Below are positions 5,740 to 7,228 of a stretch of 7,228 nucleotides of DNA, piece by piece. The stretch lies in contig DIUJ01000006.1 in the NCBI GenBank assembly GCA_002422315.1, forward strand, positions 1 to 7,228, given 5' to 3'. This stretch comes from Bacteroidetes bacterium UBA6161. Lineage in GTDB: Bacteria; Bacteroidota; Bacteroidia; NS11-12g; UBA955. Positions within the stretch are counted from its first letter, which is position 1; each line of letters begins with the position of its first letter. Under the pieces are notes generated by a model. The model saw only the letters and a list, made by a program, of their open reading frames with translations, ran no database searches and had not been told where the DNA came from. Both the position numbers and the translations under genes were made by a program.

Positions 5740-6594
5740 CTAAAGAATTAGCCTTGATCGGTATTCTGATGGAGATATAGAAATATGTTTCTTAAAAAAA
5801 TTACTAAAAAATGAAGGACTGCTAAACCGTAATTCTTCACTGATACTTGAAATAGTCAAATCATCATTTTGAAGCATTTTTTTTGCTTCTATAATGATTT
5901 CTTCTTCTATCCATTGTTTAGCGGTTTTACCTGTTACATCTTTAATTGATTTGTTAAGATGGCCAGCAGTAATAAATAATGAACTAGCATAAAATTTGAC
6001 ATTGTGCTGTTCTTTGTAATGTATTTCTAAAATTGTAAAAAAATGAAAGACAAGCTTTTCTTTTCGTGAGTGTTTTACTTTTATATGATGTGAATATGTT
6101 TGATATATTCCAGCAACTTCATATAACAATAAATTAAAAGTGAATAACAGAACTTCATTTTGAAAAATGTGTCTATTAGAGTATTTCTTATTATCCTCTA
6201 GTATTTTAAATGTTTTAATAAGGATAGATGTTTCTTTACTTTTAAGTGAAATTTTATGAAGAGATTTTGTTATGAAAAGCTCAAAATACCCAATATTAGG
6301 TTTCTTTATACTATTTTTAAAAACAAACTTATGAGTAAATGATACTAGGTAAATTTGTAGTGTGTCATCAAAGTTTAAAACTTTACATGAAGATTTTGAA
6401 GAAATCAATATTAATTCGTTTGATGACAATTGTTTTACTGTGTCATCAATTTGAATACTCAAAGCACCTGATCTAACCAGTAAGATAGAAAAGAAGTTAC
6501 CATCAAATATCCTTTTGGATAAAATTTCCAATGTATCCTTTTTTAGATTGTAGATTTCTAAGCCAGAGAGGTAATATTTAGGATTCGTATTCAT
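5740..6594 (-). CDS. AraC-family transcriptional regulator
   Basis: This is a 284-residue protein with the usual two-part AraC build. Residues ~1-95 resemble a cupin-like sensing domain (SILLVRSGALSIQIDD, then ELILISSKSSCKVL). Residues ~180-284 hold the paired helix-turn-helix domain. The first motif lies around KFYASSLFITAGHLNKSIKD and the second around ISSISEELRFSSPSFFSNFF, followed by KKHISISPSEYRSRL, which replaces the usual GxSPxxYR signature with ISPSEYR. The protein is cytoplasmic and its ligand cannot be inferred. A TTG at 6597 is in frame, but the adjoining ATG at 6594 is the better start. It lies 91 bp upstream of the rteC ATG on the same strand, so it may control rteC or be co-transcribed with it (inference). 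It may equally be cargo acting elsewhere. Base composition is more AT-rich than in topB, consistent with a separate origin. Confidence 0.88.
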   Translation of the reverse strand: MNTNPKYYLSGLEIYNLKKDTLEILSKRIFDGNFFSILLVRSGALSIQIDDTVKQLSSNELILISSKSSCKVLNFDDTLQIYLVSFTHKFVFKNSIKKPNIGYFELFITKSLHKISLKSKETSILIKTFKILEDNKKYSNRHIFQNEVLLFTFNLLLYEVAGIYQTYSHHIKVKHSRKEKLVFHFFTILEIHYKEQHNVKFYASSLFITAGHLNKSIKDVTGKTAKQWIEEEIIIEAKKMLQNDDLTISSISEELRFSSPSFFSNFFKKHISISPSEYRSRLIL

Positions 6595-6652
6595 CAAAAT
6601 AGTAAAACTTTATTTAGTGTCAATAGCTAGCGGATATAAATTATTTGCAAGA

Positions 6653-6901
6653 TTATTTATCAATTAATCTAGACATCAATGAAATTGAAGCAAACAATAG
6701 ATTTGATATACTGGTAATAAAAAATAGTAATGACATCTTTCTTGGTTCACAATTTTTTTCATCTCCATTTGAGAGATAGCCAATTATTTCATCATAGCTA
6801 AATAGGTCTATGATGAAATAAAGGCTAATCAGATTTAAAATGATAAGAAGTATAAATAGGATGATTACAAGCTTCGTTTCGATATTTATGATTCTATACA
6901 T
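6653..6901 (-). CDS. Small two-helix membrane protein, unknown function
   Basis: This 82-residue protein has two clear hydrophobic segments: ~11-33 (LVIILFILLIILNLISLYFI and on) and ~57-77 (SLLFFITSISNLLFASISLM). They are joined by a polar loop, SYDEIIGYLSNGDEKNCEPR, with one cysteine. The end is short and polar (RLIDK). There is no signal cleavage site and no family I recognise. The ATG at 6901 lies 9 bp after the stop of the partial gene at 6911-7228, so the two are probably one transcription unit. Small two-helix proteins directly behind a gene for a possibly exported product are sometimes immunity or export-helper proteins; that is only a suggestion here. The AraC gene begins 58 bp downstream. 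Confidence 0.65.
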   Translation of the reverse strand: MYRIINIETKLVIILFILLIILNLISLYFIIDLFSYDEIIGYLSNGDEKNCEPRKMSLLFFITSISNLLFASISLMSRLIDK

Positions 6902-6910
6902 TTTTTTACA

Positions 6911-7228
6911 TTAATCAGTAACAATTGTATTATGGTATATTCCTGTAACCAATGCCGAATTGACGGCAGTTAAAGAATTTTCTAAAGCACCGCTTAAGCC
7001 TGCCATAATATTACCTACTGAAGTTTCCCAATCTTTATCTTTTCGCTTCTTTTCATAATAAAATGAATATCTTGAAAGGGAAGATGTAGTAAGGATAATT
7101 CTTTTATCTTCATCATTGAATTCGGAATTATTGATTACAGATAATTCATATGATACTACGAAATCGTGTATGTCTTCATATTCTTCTTCAACTAAAAGAA
7201 ATAATGAAGTGATAAACCCCGAGAGACT
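6911..7228 (-). CDS. Partial hypothetical protein (C-terminal 105 residues), start beyond the window
   Basis: The minus-strand frame is open from the window edge (7228) to TAA at 6911-6913, giving 105 residues without a start. It therefore runs into sequence outside the window. The visible part has an acidic stretch (LVEEEYEDIHDF), then NNSEFNDEDKRIILTSSLSR, SFYYEKKRKDKDWE, and a Gly/Ala/Ser-rich, mildly hydrophobic tail (VGNIMAGLSGALENSLTAVN, then SALVTGIYHNTIVTD). I recall loosely similar patterns (a 'D/EEDKxIIL-S-S-xxRYS' segment followed by a Gly/Ala-rich tail) in uncharacterised, often exported Bacteroidota proteins, but I cannot name a family. The N-terminus, which would show whether a signal peptide is present, is missing. 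The 82-residue membrane protein gene follows 9 bp downstream. Confidence 0.6.
   Translation of the reverse strand, partial: SLSGFITSLFLLVEEEYEDIHDFVVSYELSVINNSEFNDEDKRIILTTSSLSRYSFYYEKKRKDKDWETSVGNIMAGLSGALENSLTAVNSALVTGIYHNTIVTD

Noticed and set aside
6361..6449. Repeat TGTGTCATCAA at 6361-6371 and 6439-6449, plus an inverted TGATGACA at 6421-6428 that could form an 8-bp stem
   Set aside because: All copies are inside the AraC coding region. The two direct copies encode the same short peptide context (DDT) and the stem has a long loop, so chance or coding constraint is sufficient.
1..7228. CRISPR array, tRNA or rRNA gene, insertion sequence, attachment site
   Set aside because: No regularly spaced repeats, cloverleaf-like pattern, transposase or integrase sequence, or terminal inverted repeats were seen.

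Overview
The window is AT-rich and every convincing gene lies on the minus strand. It reads as the excision and regulation module of a CTnDOT-type integrative conjugative element (ICE) from a Bacteroidota bacterium. The protein content (RteC, an Xis2-type helix-turn-helix protein, a DUF4099/DUF3945 protein and an accessory topoisomerase III) is characteristic of that phylum. The lack of Shine-Dalgarno-like sequence before most starts, and the low GC, suggest a flavobacterium- or sphingobacterium-like host (Chryseobacterium, Elizabethkingia, Flavobacterium, Sphingobacterium), but genus cannot be fixed from this window.

In transcription order (right to left), the right edge holds a partial gene of unknown function, 3' end only (6911-7228). 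A gene for an 82-residue two-helix membrane protein follows 9 bp downstream (6653-6901). Next come an AraC-family regulator (5740-6594) and an RteC homologue (4800-5648). A 238-bp regulatory gap (4562-4799) carries a 12-bp palindrome, an exact 10-bp repeat, a small hairpin and a near-consensus Bacteroidota -7 box. It leads into the excision cluster: the Xis2-like protein (4253-4561), the DUF4099/DUF3945 protein (2715-4166) and topoisomerase III (629-2695). The last 628 bp at the left have no intact gene. They hold a strong hairpin followed by a T-run in the direction of the topB operon, and an interrupted small open frame on the plus strand.

In CTnDOT the arrangement is rteC, then xis2c-xis2d-orf3-exc, where Exc is a topoisomerase III and RteC activates the xis promoter. 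The window is colinear with that model, with two differences: only one Xis2-like gene is present, and an AraC regulator occupies the place next to rteC where a signal input would be expected. A plausible chain is AraC sensing, rteC expression, RteC binding in the 4562-4799 gap, and transcription of the xis-like gene, the DUF3945 gene and topB, leading to excision. The chain is inferred from gene order. The small genes at the right are probably element cargo.

The most informative direct observation is that the last ~45 residues of TopB resemble two repeats in the neighbouring DUF3945 protein, so the two adjacent genes share a domain. No wholly new system is evident. The least explained parts are the right-edge gene pair and the non-coding left end.
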